Both the position numbers and the translations under genes were made by a program. A stretch of 64,000 nucleotides of DNA, taken from NCBI RefSeq assembly GCF_000424685.1, contig NZ_KE384225.1, positions 1-64,000 on the forward strand, read 5' to 3'. This document shows, one piece after another, positions 26,692 to 36,783 of this stretch (position 1 is the first letter of the stretch; every line of letters starts with the position of its first letter). The notes below the pieces were generated by a model that saw only the letters and a program-made list of their open reading frames with translations, searched no databases and had not been told where the DNA came from. Origin of the DNA: Methylococcus capsulatus str. Texas = ATCC 19069. GTDB taxonomy: Bacteria; Pseudomonadota; Gammaproteobacteria; Methylococcales; Methylococcaceae.

Positions 26692-26932
26692 ATGTGCAAA
26701 CCTTGGGTTACAATGATCCGATTTTTCATGGTTCTTAATGATATAGGATTTGCGCGTCGCATGGCTGTCCGTTCCGTCGAGCTGGATACAAGCATTTCCT
26801 GGACCATCTCTCCCCCGCTTTTTCCGCATCCATGATCCGGTGGTTCTCCGTCGTCGTTCATGCCTTCTGGTCCGGCTCCGTCACTGGAGTGACGGTTTGA
26901 CCGTGCGCGGGCCGGGACCGGCTTCCCCCGAC

Positions 26933-29900
26933 ATGGAAGGCCCGCCCACTGCCGCCCATGCGGCCGCCCCGCTGCGCACCGCGGTGTTCCTGGCGCTGGC
27001 GGCAAGCTGGCAGCAACCGGCCGTCGCGGTAGGCAACTGGAATTGCGCCCGCAGCACCGACGACAAGCAATGGGAGTGCGTAGCCAAGCGAAAGGACGGA
27101 GGTGCGGACACACCCGCCGCCCCGGGGCCGAAGGCTCCGCCGACGGCGCTGGGGGAGACCGCTTTGTCGCAGTCCAACCGTGCCGCGCCTTCGACCGCCG
27201 TCTCTCCGCCGACCGGGGCGGCGCCGGTGGCCGGAACCGGGCTCAGGCCGCCACCGCCGGTACCTTCCGCCGCGCCGCCATCGCCCTCTACGATGGCGGG
27301 CGGTCCCACCGAGGACGAGGAGGACGAGGAAAGCGAGTCGGCGGAGTCTGAAAAGGCGGAATCGACAGCGGCGCCCCAGGTCGCTGAAGGCGGATCCGCC
27401 GGTGAGCCGGGTGGGACGCCTCCGGCCAGGGCGCCCCGTCCGGAGACGCCGCTGGCCGCTTCGCGTTTCGTCCCCTCCGGTACCGTGTCGGTGCGTAAGG
27501 AGGCCGCCTCGCCCCAGTCCGTCGCCGCTCATGCTCCGGGCGCACCGGCCGGTTGGACCTGCAGACCTCAGAAGGAGAGCAGGAGCTGGGACTGCAATCT
27601 GGTGGGGCCGGACCCCCGGGGGGTGGCGCGGCCGGTCGGTGCCGCGGGCGAGCCTCCCGAGGACTGGGCTCAGGCGGCGACGATCACGGAATACGACGAA
27701 CAACGCTTCGACCGCCTGCTCGGTATGATGCCGAGCAACCCGTGGGCGGGAACCTGCGCCCGCGGAAAACGCGAATCCGATGCCGCCAAGGATTTCCTTC
27801 TCACCTCGAAAGACCGGCTCGCCCGTAAACGGGCACCGGTGGAAGTCCATGGCAATTACGGCGAAATGGACGACCAGGAGGTTGCGACCTTCACGGGCGA
27901 CGCTGAGGTGACACGTTACGACCAGCATGTCAAGGGCGATTTCCTGAGTCTCAACACCGAGGCCGACACCGTGAACGCCCGCGGCAGTGTGTTCTACCGT
28001 GAAAAAGGACTGGCCTTTGCGAGCGACACTGCCTTCATGCGGATGGAAGAAGACAAGGGCGTGCTGCGCAACAGTCAGTTCATCGTCGAGACCATGCCTT
28101 CGCGCGGCGTCGCCCGGGTTGCGCACATGGACAGCGATACCCATTCGCACTATGAGACCGCCACCTATACCACCTGCCCGCCGGGCAATACGGACTGGAT
28201 GCTGCACGCCGACGAAGTCACGATCGACAAGGAGACAGGGCGGGGGGATGCCAGCCATGCCTGGATGGAGTTCAAGGGGGTGCCGATATTCTATACCCCT
28301 TACATGGATTTCCCGGTGGACGACCGTCGGCAATCGGGATTTCTGTCACCGACCTTCGGCCAGTCGAAGGTCAACGGTTTCAACCTCTCGGTCCCATACT
28401 ATTTCAATCTCGCGCCCGATTACGACCTGACGCTGCAGGCGCGGGAGATGACCAGTCGCGGGCCGCTGTTCGGCGGGGACTTCCGCTGGCTGACGGAGCA
28501 CCAGCGCATCCGCCTGTTGGGGGAAGTCATCCCGGAAGACAGTCAGACGAAAACGACCCGTGGCCAGGCCGGCTTCGATGCCATGGGGCGGTGGACCGAC
28601 AGTCTCTTCACCCTGGTCGATTTGAACTATGTTTCCGACAGCAAGTATCTGAACCAGCTGAACAATACGCTCGGGCTGGTCTCTAATACCTTCGTCCAGA
28701 GTCAAGCGTATGCCGATTACACGTATTCGAACGGGTCGGTCCGGCTGCTGGGCGACTATTACCAGAACATCGATCCCTCGATTCCTACCGAACAGACCCC
28801 GTATTACCGTCTGCCGAGCCTTCGGGGAAATTACAACGAGCAGATCGGCGATTCCGGGTTCCGATTCCAGGCCAATGCAGAGGTCGTGAATTTCGGCCAC
28901 GGCGGCAACAACGTCAAAGGTCAGCGCCTGAACATCCGTCCGCAAATCTCCTATCCCATCCAGTCCCCGGGCAGTTTCCTCGTTCCCAGCGTCGCTTTGC
29001 AGAACACGACCTATATGCTGCAGAACCAGGCGGCGGGGACTGGCAGCAGCCTGAATCGCGTCGCTCCCATCTTCTCGGTGGACAGCGGTCTGGTTTTCGA
29101 CCGGGATTTCGAGCTGGGATCCGCCTCGTTGCGGCAGACGCTCGAACCCCGCGTGTTCTACACCTATGTGCCGAAGATCAACCAGAACGACTATCCGATC
29201 TTCGACAGCAATTACTACGACTTCACGTATTACCAGCTGTTCCGTACCAACCGTTTCGCAGGCGCCGACCGGCTGGCGGACATGAATCAGGTGACACTCG
29301 GTCTGACTTCCCGTTTCATCGACCGCGACACCGGCTGGGAGCGCCTGACGGCGAGTCTGGGCAAGGTATTTTTCATCACCGACCCTTCGGTGACGCTGGT
29401 CAATCCTTACGGTGCCAACCCGCTGGGAGTGGTGTTGGGGCCGGATCAGGGACAGTTCGTCTACGGAAACTACAACAAGAGTTACGCCAACGTCATCGGG
29501 AAAGTCGATACCCGGCTGACGGAGGCCTTCTTCCTCGGCGGGGAGGCCCAGCTCTCGCCTTATACCGGCCGCTTCGAGCGCGGTTCGGTCGGCTTGCAAT
29601 ACAACGACCGGCAGAACAACCTGATGAATCTGAGCTACCGTTACCGTGAGCCGCTTCCCAACCAGCCGGCCATCGAACAGGCAGCCACGATAGGTCAGAA
29701 CACGACGGCCCTCAACAATACGGACATATCCTTCCGTATCCCCTTCTTGAAGGACTGGCATGTGATCGGCCGCTGGCAGTATTCGCTGCTCTACAATCGG
29801 ACGCTCGAGAGTCTGGTCGGGCTCGAACATGAAACCTGTTGCTGGCGCTTTACGGTGCTGGGCCGTGAATATCTCAACGGCGTCAATCAATCCAACGCTC

Positions 29901-30025
29901 CCACGACCAATACCGCGATTTTCGTCCAGATGGAACTCAAGGGTTTGACCCGCCTGGGTGATCAGGTCGACCGCTTCCTGTATCGCGCCATCAACGGTTA
30001 CCGGATGCCGAATGAAGATTTCTAG
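26933..30025 (+). CDS. lptD: LPS-assembly protein LptD with a long N-terminal extension
   Basis: LptD inserts lipopolysaccharide in the outer leaflet. From the ATG at 26933 the protein is 1030 residues, above the usual 750-930. After a signal-like segment (LRTAVFLALAASW) there is an extension of about 260 residues, rich in Pro, Ala and Glu, with two W-x-C pairs: NWNCARSTDDKQWEC and GWTCRPQKESRSWDC. Then follow the OstA-type jellyroll (EVHGNYGEMDDQEVATFTGD) and the barrel domain with PYMDFPVDDRRQSGFLSP. It ends in MPNEDF. An in-frame start further upstream (26750) is possible but would put about 60 residues before the signal. It overlaps surA by 14 bases. Confidence 0.9.
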   Translation: MEGPPTAAHAAAPLRTAVFLALAASWQQPAVAVGNWNCARSTDDKQWECVAKRKDGGADTPAAPGPKAPPTALGETALSQSNRAAPSTAVSPPTGAAPVAGTGLRPPPPVPSAAPPSPSTMAGGPTEDEEDEESESAESEKAESTAAPQVAEGGSAGEPGGTPPARAPRPETPLAASRFVPSGTVSVRKEAASPQSVAAHAPGAPAGWTCRPQKESRSWDCNLVGPDPRGVARPVGAAGEPPEDWAQAATITEYDEQRFDRLLGMMPSNPWAGTCARGKRESDAAKDFLLTSKDRLARKRAPVEVHGNYGEMDDQEVATFTGDAEVTRYDQHVKGDFLSLNTEADTVNARGSVFYREKGLAFASDTAFMRMEEDKGVLRNSQFIVETMPSRGVARVAHMDSDTHSHYETATYTTCPPGNTDWMLHADEVTIDKETGRGDASHAWMEFKGVPIFYTPYMDFPVDDRRQSGFLSPTFGQSKVNGFNLSVPYYFNLAPDYDLTLQAREMTSRGPLFGGDFRWLTEHQRIRLLGEVIPEDSQTKTTRGQAGFDAMGRWTDSLFTLVDLNYVSDSKYLNQLNNTLGLVSNTFVQSQAYADYTYSNGSVRLLGDYYQNIDPSIPTEQTPYYRLPSLRGNYNEQIGDSGFRFQANAEVVNFGHGGNNVKGQRLNIRPQISYPIQSPGSFLVPSVALQNTTYMLQNQAAGTGSSLNRVAPIFSVDSGLVFDRDFELGSASLRQTLEPRVFYTYVPKINQNDYPIFDSNYYDFTYYQLFRTNRFAGADRLADMNQVTLGLTSRFIDRDTGWERLTASLGKVFFITDPSVTLVNPYGANPLGVVLGPDQGQFVYGNYNKSYANVIGKVDTRLTEAFFLGGEAQLSPYTGRFERGSVGLQYNDRQNNLMNLSYRYREPLPNQPAIEQAATIGQNTTALNNTDISFRIPFLKDWHVIGRWQYSLLYNRTLESLVGLEHETCCWRFTVLGREYLNGVNQSNAPTTNTAIFVQMELKGLTRLGDQVDRFLYRAINGYRMPNEDF

Positions 30026-31376
30026 TTTCAGAAAAGGGCGGTGGCTGGGCGCCCTCGCCCTGTTTGCCGTGGTTTGCTGGTCGATGGCGGATGCCGCCGT
30101 CGACCGTATCGTGGCCGTGGTGGACGACGGTGTCATCCTGGAGAGCGAGCTGGTCCGCAAGGTCGACGAGATCAAACGCAGTCTCCGCGCCAGCCGCGCT
30201 TCCCTGCCGCCGGATTCGGTCCTGGTCCGGCAGGTGCTCGAGCGCATGATCGTCGACAAGATCCAGATCCAGATGGCCGAAAAGATGGGTATCCAGGTGG
30301 ACGACGATACCTTGCGCATGGCGGTGAGCCAGATCGCCCAGCGCAACAACCTCACGCCCGATCAGTTCCGCCGTTCCCTCGCCCGGGAGGGCATCGATTA
30401 CGGCGACTTCCTGGATCAGGTGCGGAGCGAAATCGCCATGGGCCGGCTCCGCGCCAGCCAGATCAACAACCAGATCAAGATCAGCGACCGGGAGGTCGAG
30501 CATTACCTGGAGGCTCAGGGCGGTTCGGGGGCGGTTGCGGACCGCGAATATCGGCTGGGCCACATTCTCATCGCCACCCCGCGCGAAGCGTCACCGGACG
30601 AGGTCAAGAAAGCCAGGGAGCGGGCCGACAGGGTCGTCAAGGAATTGAAGGCCGGCCTCGATTTCAAGGATGCTTCGATCCGCTACTCGGACGATCCGCA
30701 GGCGCTGGAAGGCGGCGATCTCGGCTGGCGCAAGCTCAGCGAGATTCCCAGCCATATCGCCGAGGTGGTGGGCGGCATGAAGGACGGTGAGGTGAGCGAT
30801 CCCATCCGCAGTCCCGGTGGTTACCACATCGTCAAGATGTTGGCGATGCGGGGCGTGGGCGAGGCCAAGCTGACCAAGACCCACGTCCGGCACATCCTGA
30901 TCAGGCCGAACGAAGTGCTGTCGGACGAGGATGCCAAGAACAAACTGCTGGCCCTGAAGACCCGGATCGAGAACGGTGACGACTTCGCGGAGCTGGCGCG
31001 CGGCCACTCCGACGACAAGGGCTCGGCGATCAAGGGCGGCGATCTGGGGTGGGTCAAGCCGGGCGCCCTGGTGCCGCCGTTCGAGGAGGCGATGAACGCG
31101 CTGGACGAAAACCAGCTCAGTGATCCTGTCCAGACCCAGTTCGGCTGGCATCTGATCCAGGTGCTCGAGCGGCAGGAGTCGAGCGACACCAATGAGGTGC
31201 TGAAAAACCGGGCGCGCGATGAGCTGTTCAAGCGCAAGGTGGATGAGGAAACGGAACTGTGGCTGCGGAAGATCCGCGACGAGGCCTATGTCGAAATCCG
31301 CCTCGACGAGACGCCGGCATCCCCGGGCGAAGACGCGCCCGCCGGTGAAGATTCGCCCGAAACCTTCATGCGTTGA
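30012..31376 (+). CDS. surA: Periplasmic chaperone/peptidyl-prolyl isomerase SurA
   Basis: Escorts outer-membrane proteins to the BAM complex. The 454-residue protein has a signal peptide (WLGALALFAVVCWSMADAAV), an N-terminal chaperone domain (DRIVAVVDDGVILESELVRK), and two parvulin repeats (about 175-275, YRLGHILIATP; and 290-385, THVRHILIRPNE). A terminal helix returns to the chaperone core. It follows lptD with a short overlap; LptD is a known SurA client. Confidence 0.95.
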   Translation: MKISSFRKGRWLGALALFAVVCWSMADAAVDRIVAVVDDGVILESELVRKVDEIKRSLRASRASLPPDSVLVRQVLERMIVDKIQIQMAEKMGIQVDDDTLRMAVSQIAQRNNLTPDQFRRSLAREGIDYGDFLDQVRSEIAMGRLRASQINNQIKISDREVEHYLEAQGGSGAVADREYRLGHILIATPREASPDEVKKARERADRVVKELKAGLDFKDASIRYSDDPQALEGGDLGWRKLSEIPSHIAEVVGGMKDGEVSDPIRSPGGYHIVKMLAMRGVGEAKLTKTHVRHILIRPNEVLSDEDAKNKLLALKTRIENGDDFAELARGHSDDKGSAIKGGDLGWVKPGALVPPFEEAMNALDENQLSDPVQTQFGWHLIQVLERQESSDTNEVLKNRARDELFKRKVDEETELWLRKIRDEAYVEIRLDETPASPGEDAPAGEDSPETFMR

Positions 31377-31389
31377 AACGGCGTTTTTC

Positions 31390-32382
31390 ATGCCTCCCCG
31401 TTTGCTACTGACCAGCGGAGAGCCGGCCGGTATCGGTCCGGACCTGTGCGTGCTGCTGAGCCGGCGTCCGTTCCCCTGCGGCATCACTGTGCTGGGTGAT
31501 CCCGATCTGTTGGAAAGCCGGGCGCGCCTGCTCGGCGTCCCCATCGAACTGCGCCGGGTCGTCTCCGGCGATGTCGTGCCGCCGCATGAACCGGGCGTGC
31601 TGCACGTCCTGCCGACCCGCCGGCAGCCGGGCACCGCACCCGGAAAGCTCGATCCGGCCAATGCCGCCTACGTGCTCGAAACCATCGCCGACGGGGCGCG
31701 AGCCTGTCTGGCGGGGCATTACGATGCGCTGGTGACGGCCCCGGTGCAGAAGTCGGTCATCAATGAGGCCGGCATTGCCTTCACCGGTCACACCGAATTC
31801 ATTGCCGGGATCACCGGCGGCAGCCCGGTGATGATGCTGGCGGCCGAAGGTTTTCGGGTGGCACTGGCCACCACCCATCTGCCTTTGGCCGAGGTGAGCC
31901 GGGCCATCACCGTCGAGCGTCTGACGGGGGTGCTGGGGGTCCTCCACGAGGATCTGGTCCGCCGTTTCGGTTTTCCGAGGCCGCGCATCCTGGTCTGCGG
32001 GCTCAATCCGCATGCGGGCGAGGGAGGACATCTGGGAGGCGAGGAGATCACCGTGATCGAGCCGGTGTTAGCGCGGCTGCGGCAGGAAGGGATGGACCTG
32101 ACTGGGCCGTTGCCGGCCGACACCCTGTTTCTGCCTCACAATCTCGATCGCGCCGACGCGGTGTTGGCGATGTATCACGACCAGGGGCTGCCGGTGCTCA
32201 AATATGCGGGATTCAGCCGGGCTGTGAACATCACCCTGGGGCTCCCCATTATCCGCACCTCGGTGGACCATGGCACGGCGCTGGACCGGGCCGGTACCGG
32301 CCAGATCGACACCGGCAGCCTGGAGGAGGCCGTCCGGGTCGCGATGGAAATGGCGACGGGCCGCCCGACGGAGCCGCCGTGA
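31390..32382 (+). CDS. pdxA: 4-hydroxythreonine-4-phosphate dehydrogenase
   Basis: Pyridoxal-phosphate biosynthesis step from 4-phosphohydroxythreonine. The 330-residue protein has LLTSGEPAGIGPDL, LVTAPVQKSVINEAG, FTGHTEFIA, the metal-binding NPHAGEGGHLGGEE and the C-terminal SVDHGTALD. The ATG at 31390 lies 13 bases after surA. Its stop overlaps the ksgA GTG start by four bases. Confidence 0.93.
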   Translation: MPPRLLLTSGEPAGIGPDLCVLLSRRPFPCGITVLGDPDLLESRARLLGVPIELRRVVSGDVVPPHEPGVLHVLPTRRQPGTAPGKLDPANAAYVLETIADGARACLAGHYDALVTAPVQKSVINEAGIAFTGHTEFIAGITGGSPVMMLAAEGFRVALATTHLPLAEVSRAITVERLTGVLGVLHEDLVRRFGFPRPRILVCGLNPHAGEGGHLGGEEITVIEPVLARLRQEGMDLTGPLPADTLFLPHNLDRADAVLAMYHDQGLPVLKYAGFSRAVNITLGLPIIRTSVDHGTALDRAGTGQIDTGSLEEAVRVAMEMATGRPTEPP

Positions 32383-33152
32383 GACACGTCCCGCGCAAGC
32401 GTTTCGGCCAGAATTTTCTGCGTGATCCCGGCGTCATCCAGGAGATCGTCGCGGCCGTCGGCCCCGCCCCGTCGGACCGGCTGGTGGAGATCGGCCCTGG
32501 CGAAGGGGTGCTGACCCGCGAACTGCTGCAGTCCGGTGCCTGCCTGGAGGCGATCGAGCTGGACCGCGATCTGGTCGCGGCACTGAAACGGCGGTTTGCC
32601 GGTGTCGGACGGCTGCGGATTCACGAGGGCGATGCCATGAAGTTCGATCTTCGGACCATCGCCACCGGGGCGAAACTCCGGGTCGTGGGCAATCTGCCCT
32701 ACAACATCTCCACCCCGCTGCTGTTCCATTTGTTCGACCAGATCGACGTGATCGAAGACATGCACTTCATGCTGCAGAAAGAAGTGGTCGACCGCCTGTG
32801 CGCGGGGGCGGGTGACGACCAGTACGGCCGGTTGAGCGTCATGGCCGCGCTCTATTGCCAGGCGCAGCATTTGTTCGATGTGGGGCCCGAGTGCTTTCAC
32901 CCCCAGCCCAAGGTGGTATCGGCGGTGGTGCGGCTGGTGCCGCATGCGGTTCCGCCGGATGCGGGAATGGTGAAGCGGGTGTCGGCGGTGGTCGTGGCAG
33001 CGTTCGGTCAGCGCCGGAAGACGCTGCGGAATGCGCTCAAGGGATTACTGGATGAAACCGCGATGGTCCGTGCCGGAATCGATCCCGGCGCACGTGCCGA
33101 GGAGTTGTCGTTGGCCGATTATGTCGGCCTGAGCCGGCAGTTGAATCCGTAA
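32379..33152 (+). CDS. rsmA: 16S rRNA dimethyladenosine methyltransferase
   Basis: RsmA (KsgA) dimethylates the two adjacent adenines near the 3' end of 16S rRNA. The 257-residue protein has KRFGQNFLRDPGVIQEI, the SAM motif EIGPGEGVLTRELL, and VVGNLPYNISTPLLFHL with the catalytic NLPY. It starts at GTG with a GTGA overlap with pdxA. The order lptD-surA-pdxA-rsmA is conserved among gammaproteobacteria; apaG does not follow here. Confidence 0.94.
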   Translation: MRHVPRKRFGQNFLRDPGVIQEIVAAVGPAPSDRLVEIGPGEGVLTRELLQSGACLEAIELDRDLVAALKRRFAGVGRLRIHEGDAMKFDLRTIATGAKLRVVGNLPYNISTPLLFHLFDQIDVIEDMHFMLQKEVVDRLCAGAGDDQYGRLSVMAALYCQAQHLFDVGPECFHPQPKVVSAVVRLVPHAVPPDAGMVKRVSAVVVAAFGQRRKTLRNALKGLLDETAMVRAGIDPGARAEELSLADYVGLSRQLNP

Positions 33153-33191
33153 AGGCGCGACGCATCCGCTCGCATTCCCTGCGGGCATGAC

Positions 33192-33223
33192 AAAACCCCG
33201 GAAGCGGACGCCGCCGGGGTTTT
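33192..33223. terminator. Bidirectional terminator between rsmA and the lipoprotein gene
   Basis: AAAACCCCGG pairs with CCGGGGTTTT over a 12-base spacer. The A/T tracts on both sides can terminate the convergent plus- and minus-strand units. Confidence 0.85.
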
Positions 33224-33254
33224 ATTCGGTCGTATGTCTTCAGGACATCGATGA

Positions 33255-33533
33255 TTATTTCATCATCGACTTCTTGAACATGCGGTCCAGCTTGCTGTTG
33301 GTTTCTTCTGCTGCGGCTGCAGCACGGCGAGCAGCGGCTTCTGCGGCACCGGCCTTGGATTCAGCTGCCTGAGCAGCGGAAAGAGCCTCGTCAGCCGTGC
33401 TCTTGATGGAAGCCTGCTCGGCCTTCAGACCGTCGATCTGGGTCTGCAGGTTGGTGATGTCAGACTTCGAAGCGCACCCGACGGTCAGACCGGCGGCCAT
33501 CAGAACCACTGCGAACTTGGTTGCTTTCATCAT
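33255..33533 (-). CDS. Lpp-like outer-membrane lipoprotein (alanine zipper)
   Basis: The 92-residue product has a lipoprotein signal with lipobox LTVGC (Cys20), a heptad coiled coil (DITNLQTQIDGLKAEQASIK), an Ala-rich zipper segment (AAEAAARRAAAAAEETNSKL) and a C-terminal Lys (KKSMMK). This is the plan of Braun lipoprotein/OprI, in which the last Lys can be joined to peptidoglycan. AAGGAAAG precedes the ATG at 33533. The next gene is an L,D-transpeptidase, the enzyme class that makes that link. Confidence 0.85.
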   Translation of the reverse strand: MMKATKFAVVLMAAGLTVGCASKSDITNLQTQIDGLKAEQASIKSTADEALSAAQAAESKAGAAEAAARRAAAAAEETNSKLDRMFKKSMMK

Positions 33534-33672
33534 GTCGCTTTCCTTCTTTTGCGGTGAACGAAATTTACTACACAAGTATCCATTCCGGAGGGAGTGATCC
33601 CGCGGCGTAGTTTGCCGCGAAATCGCGAGCCTTTCCAGTGTTTTTTGAGTTTTTCCGGGTCTTGCATTCGTA

Positions 33673-34230
33673 TCAACGAATGACTACCAGGGTGCCTTTT
33701 CTGACCCATGGGGTAAGCTGGTCGATCTGTTCGTTGGTCAGGGCGACACAGCCGTGGGTCCAGTCGAACATCTCGTGCACCTGCCGGTTGCCGGCGCCGA
33801 CACCGTGTATGCCGATCTGTCCGCCCAGTGGGGTATCCTGAGGCGGAGTCGCTTCCACCAGATGGGCACGGAGGATGTGCCGCACCAGCTGCTCGTCGAT
33901 GAGACCGCGGATGAAGCCGCGCTTGGCGATCTCGGGATTCGGGTAGGTCAGTCCGAAGAAACGGTGGAACTTGCTGTTTTCGTTGATCCAGCCGATGCGG
34001 TATTCGCCCAGCGGCGTCTTGTTGTCGTTGCGGCGTTTGTCCACGCCCGCACCGTGCTGCCCGATGGCGATCTTGGTGAACACCTCCACCGGCGTGTCGC
34101 CCTGCATCACCTTCAGGACGTGGGGCTTGGTTTCCACCAGCAGCCAGGGATCCGGATTTTCGCTCTGCGCCGCAGGGGCGACCGATGACAGTAACAGGAA
34201 AAGCATCGATGGATGAAAACGCTTGAACAC
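33673..34230 (-). CDS. L,D-transpeptidase (YkuD domain)
   Basis: The 185-residue protein has a signal-like segment (SMLFLLLSSVAPAAQS) and a YkuD catalytic domain with IGIHGVGAGN and HGCVALTNEQ (catalytic Cys). Such enzymes form 3-3 cross-links or attach lipoproteins to peptidoglycan. The start is a GTG at 34230, with AGAGGAG upstream; a later ATG is possible. It lies 139 bases upstream of the Lpp-like gene on the same strand, favouring the lipoprotein-attaching role. Confidence 0.85.
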   Translation of the reverse strand: MFKRFHPSMLFLLLSSVAPAAQSENPDPWLLVETKPHVLKVMQGDTPVEVFTKIAIGQHGAGVDKRRNDNKTPLGEYRIGWINENSKFHRFFGLTYPNPEIAKRGFIRGLIDEQLVRHILRAHLVEATPPQDTPLGGQIGIHGVGAGNRQVHEMFDWTHGCVALTNEQIDQLTPWVRKGTLVVIR

Positions 34231-34336
34231 CTTTTCTGTTCTCCTCTGTGAAGCAGACGGTAGAATACTAGCGAAAAAGCTCAGGAATCGAAATGTGTTT
34301 CGCGTTCCCGGAGAATGCCTTGGCGGCCGGTAATAA

Positions 34337-36007
<1,671 letters not shown>

Positions 36008-36023
36008 TTCGCAGGGCGAAAGG

Positions 36024-36052
36024 CCGAAGCGGCGGGAGGGCCGCTTCGGTTT
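36024..36052 (+). terminator. Intrinsic terminator after pgm
   Basis: CCGAAGCGG pairs with CCGCTTCGG over an eight-base loop and is followed by TTT. Confidence 0.8.
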
Positions 36053-36169
36053 CCGAAACAATGATCGATCCATGAGATCCGGTGACGAAACGCCGCGCGG
36101 GGACATGGTATAACCGAAGGGAAGGCCCCCGGGGGCTGCGGAAAGCCCCCCTTTCGGCTCATTCCCGTC

Positions 36170-36222
36170 GAAAAAAGCCGCGATGCCCGGCACGGCCTGA
36201 CGGGAGCCGAGGCATCCGTTTG
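36170..36222 (-). terminator. Possible terminator after the MEKHLA gene
   Basis: Minus strand GATGCC pairs with GGCATC, followed by GCGGC and six T. It lies just beyond the stop of the gene at 36236. The loop is long, so the fold is less certain than at pgm. Confidence 0.5.
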
Positions 36223-36235
36223 CTGACAACGAGGT

Positions 36236-36709
36236 CTATAGCCACTGCCAGTGCTCGAACATCGCCGCCTGTCCGGCCGGGGCGCCCAGCTCGTCGAGCA
36301 GGTTCCAGACCACGGCATCCTGGATGCGGAACCTGCGTCCCTGACGGCTGATCCGGACGCCGGAATAGCCGTCGACATAGCCTTGCGCCTCCACTCTTGC
36401 CAATAGCGCCTCCCGCCCTTCCTGATCACCGGCCTCGGCGGAGAGCCGGGAAGGCAGGGCGGTGATTTCCTCCCAATTCAGGCCGAACAGCGCCATTGCC
36501 GTCTCGTTGGCGTAGTTGAAAATGGGATCAGGAGCGGTGTCGTGCGAAAGCAGCGCCAGTGGCGCCCGGAACAAGTAGCGCGCCGCTTCCGGGGCGGTCA
36601 TGCGGGCGGGCACCAGATCCCTTCCGGTGCAGTGGCGGAAGCTGCGGCGCAGGAGAGCGATGTGGTCGGCCAGAAATGCATTGTCTTCGCTGGGGCGGGA
36701 GAAGGGCAT
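36236..36709 (-). CDS. MEKHLA-domain protein
   Basis: A 157-residue PAS-like protein. MEKHLA signatures include LLRRSFRHCTGRDLV, FNYANETAMALFG and YSGVRISRQGRRFRIQDAVV, ending in EHWQWL. The domain is a suspected sensor module found in plants and bacteria. No output domain is attached. It is convergent with pgm and divergent from the ABC-F gene. Confidence 0.8.
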   Translation of the reverse strand: MPFSRPSEDNAFLADHIALLRRSFRHCTGRDLVPARMTAPEAARYLFRAPLALLSHDTAPDPIFNYANETAMALFGLNWEEITALPSRLSAEAGDQEGREALLARVEAQGYVDGYSGVRISRQGRRFRIQDAVVWNLLDELGAPAGQAAMFEHWQWL

Positions 36710-36783
36710 GGGGGCGGAAACCTCCTGACGGAATGGTGGGCGGTTATACTAGGCGGTCTTTCCTCCTTCGCACAATCGCTGTC

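Noticed and set aside
36100-36165. Strong GC hairpins after pgm, considered as a riboswitch
   Set aside because: The genes on both sides converge here, so a leader RNA is unlikely; terminator-type structure is a simpler explanation.
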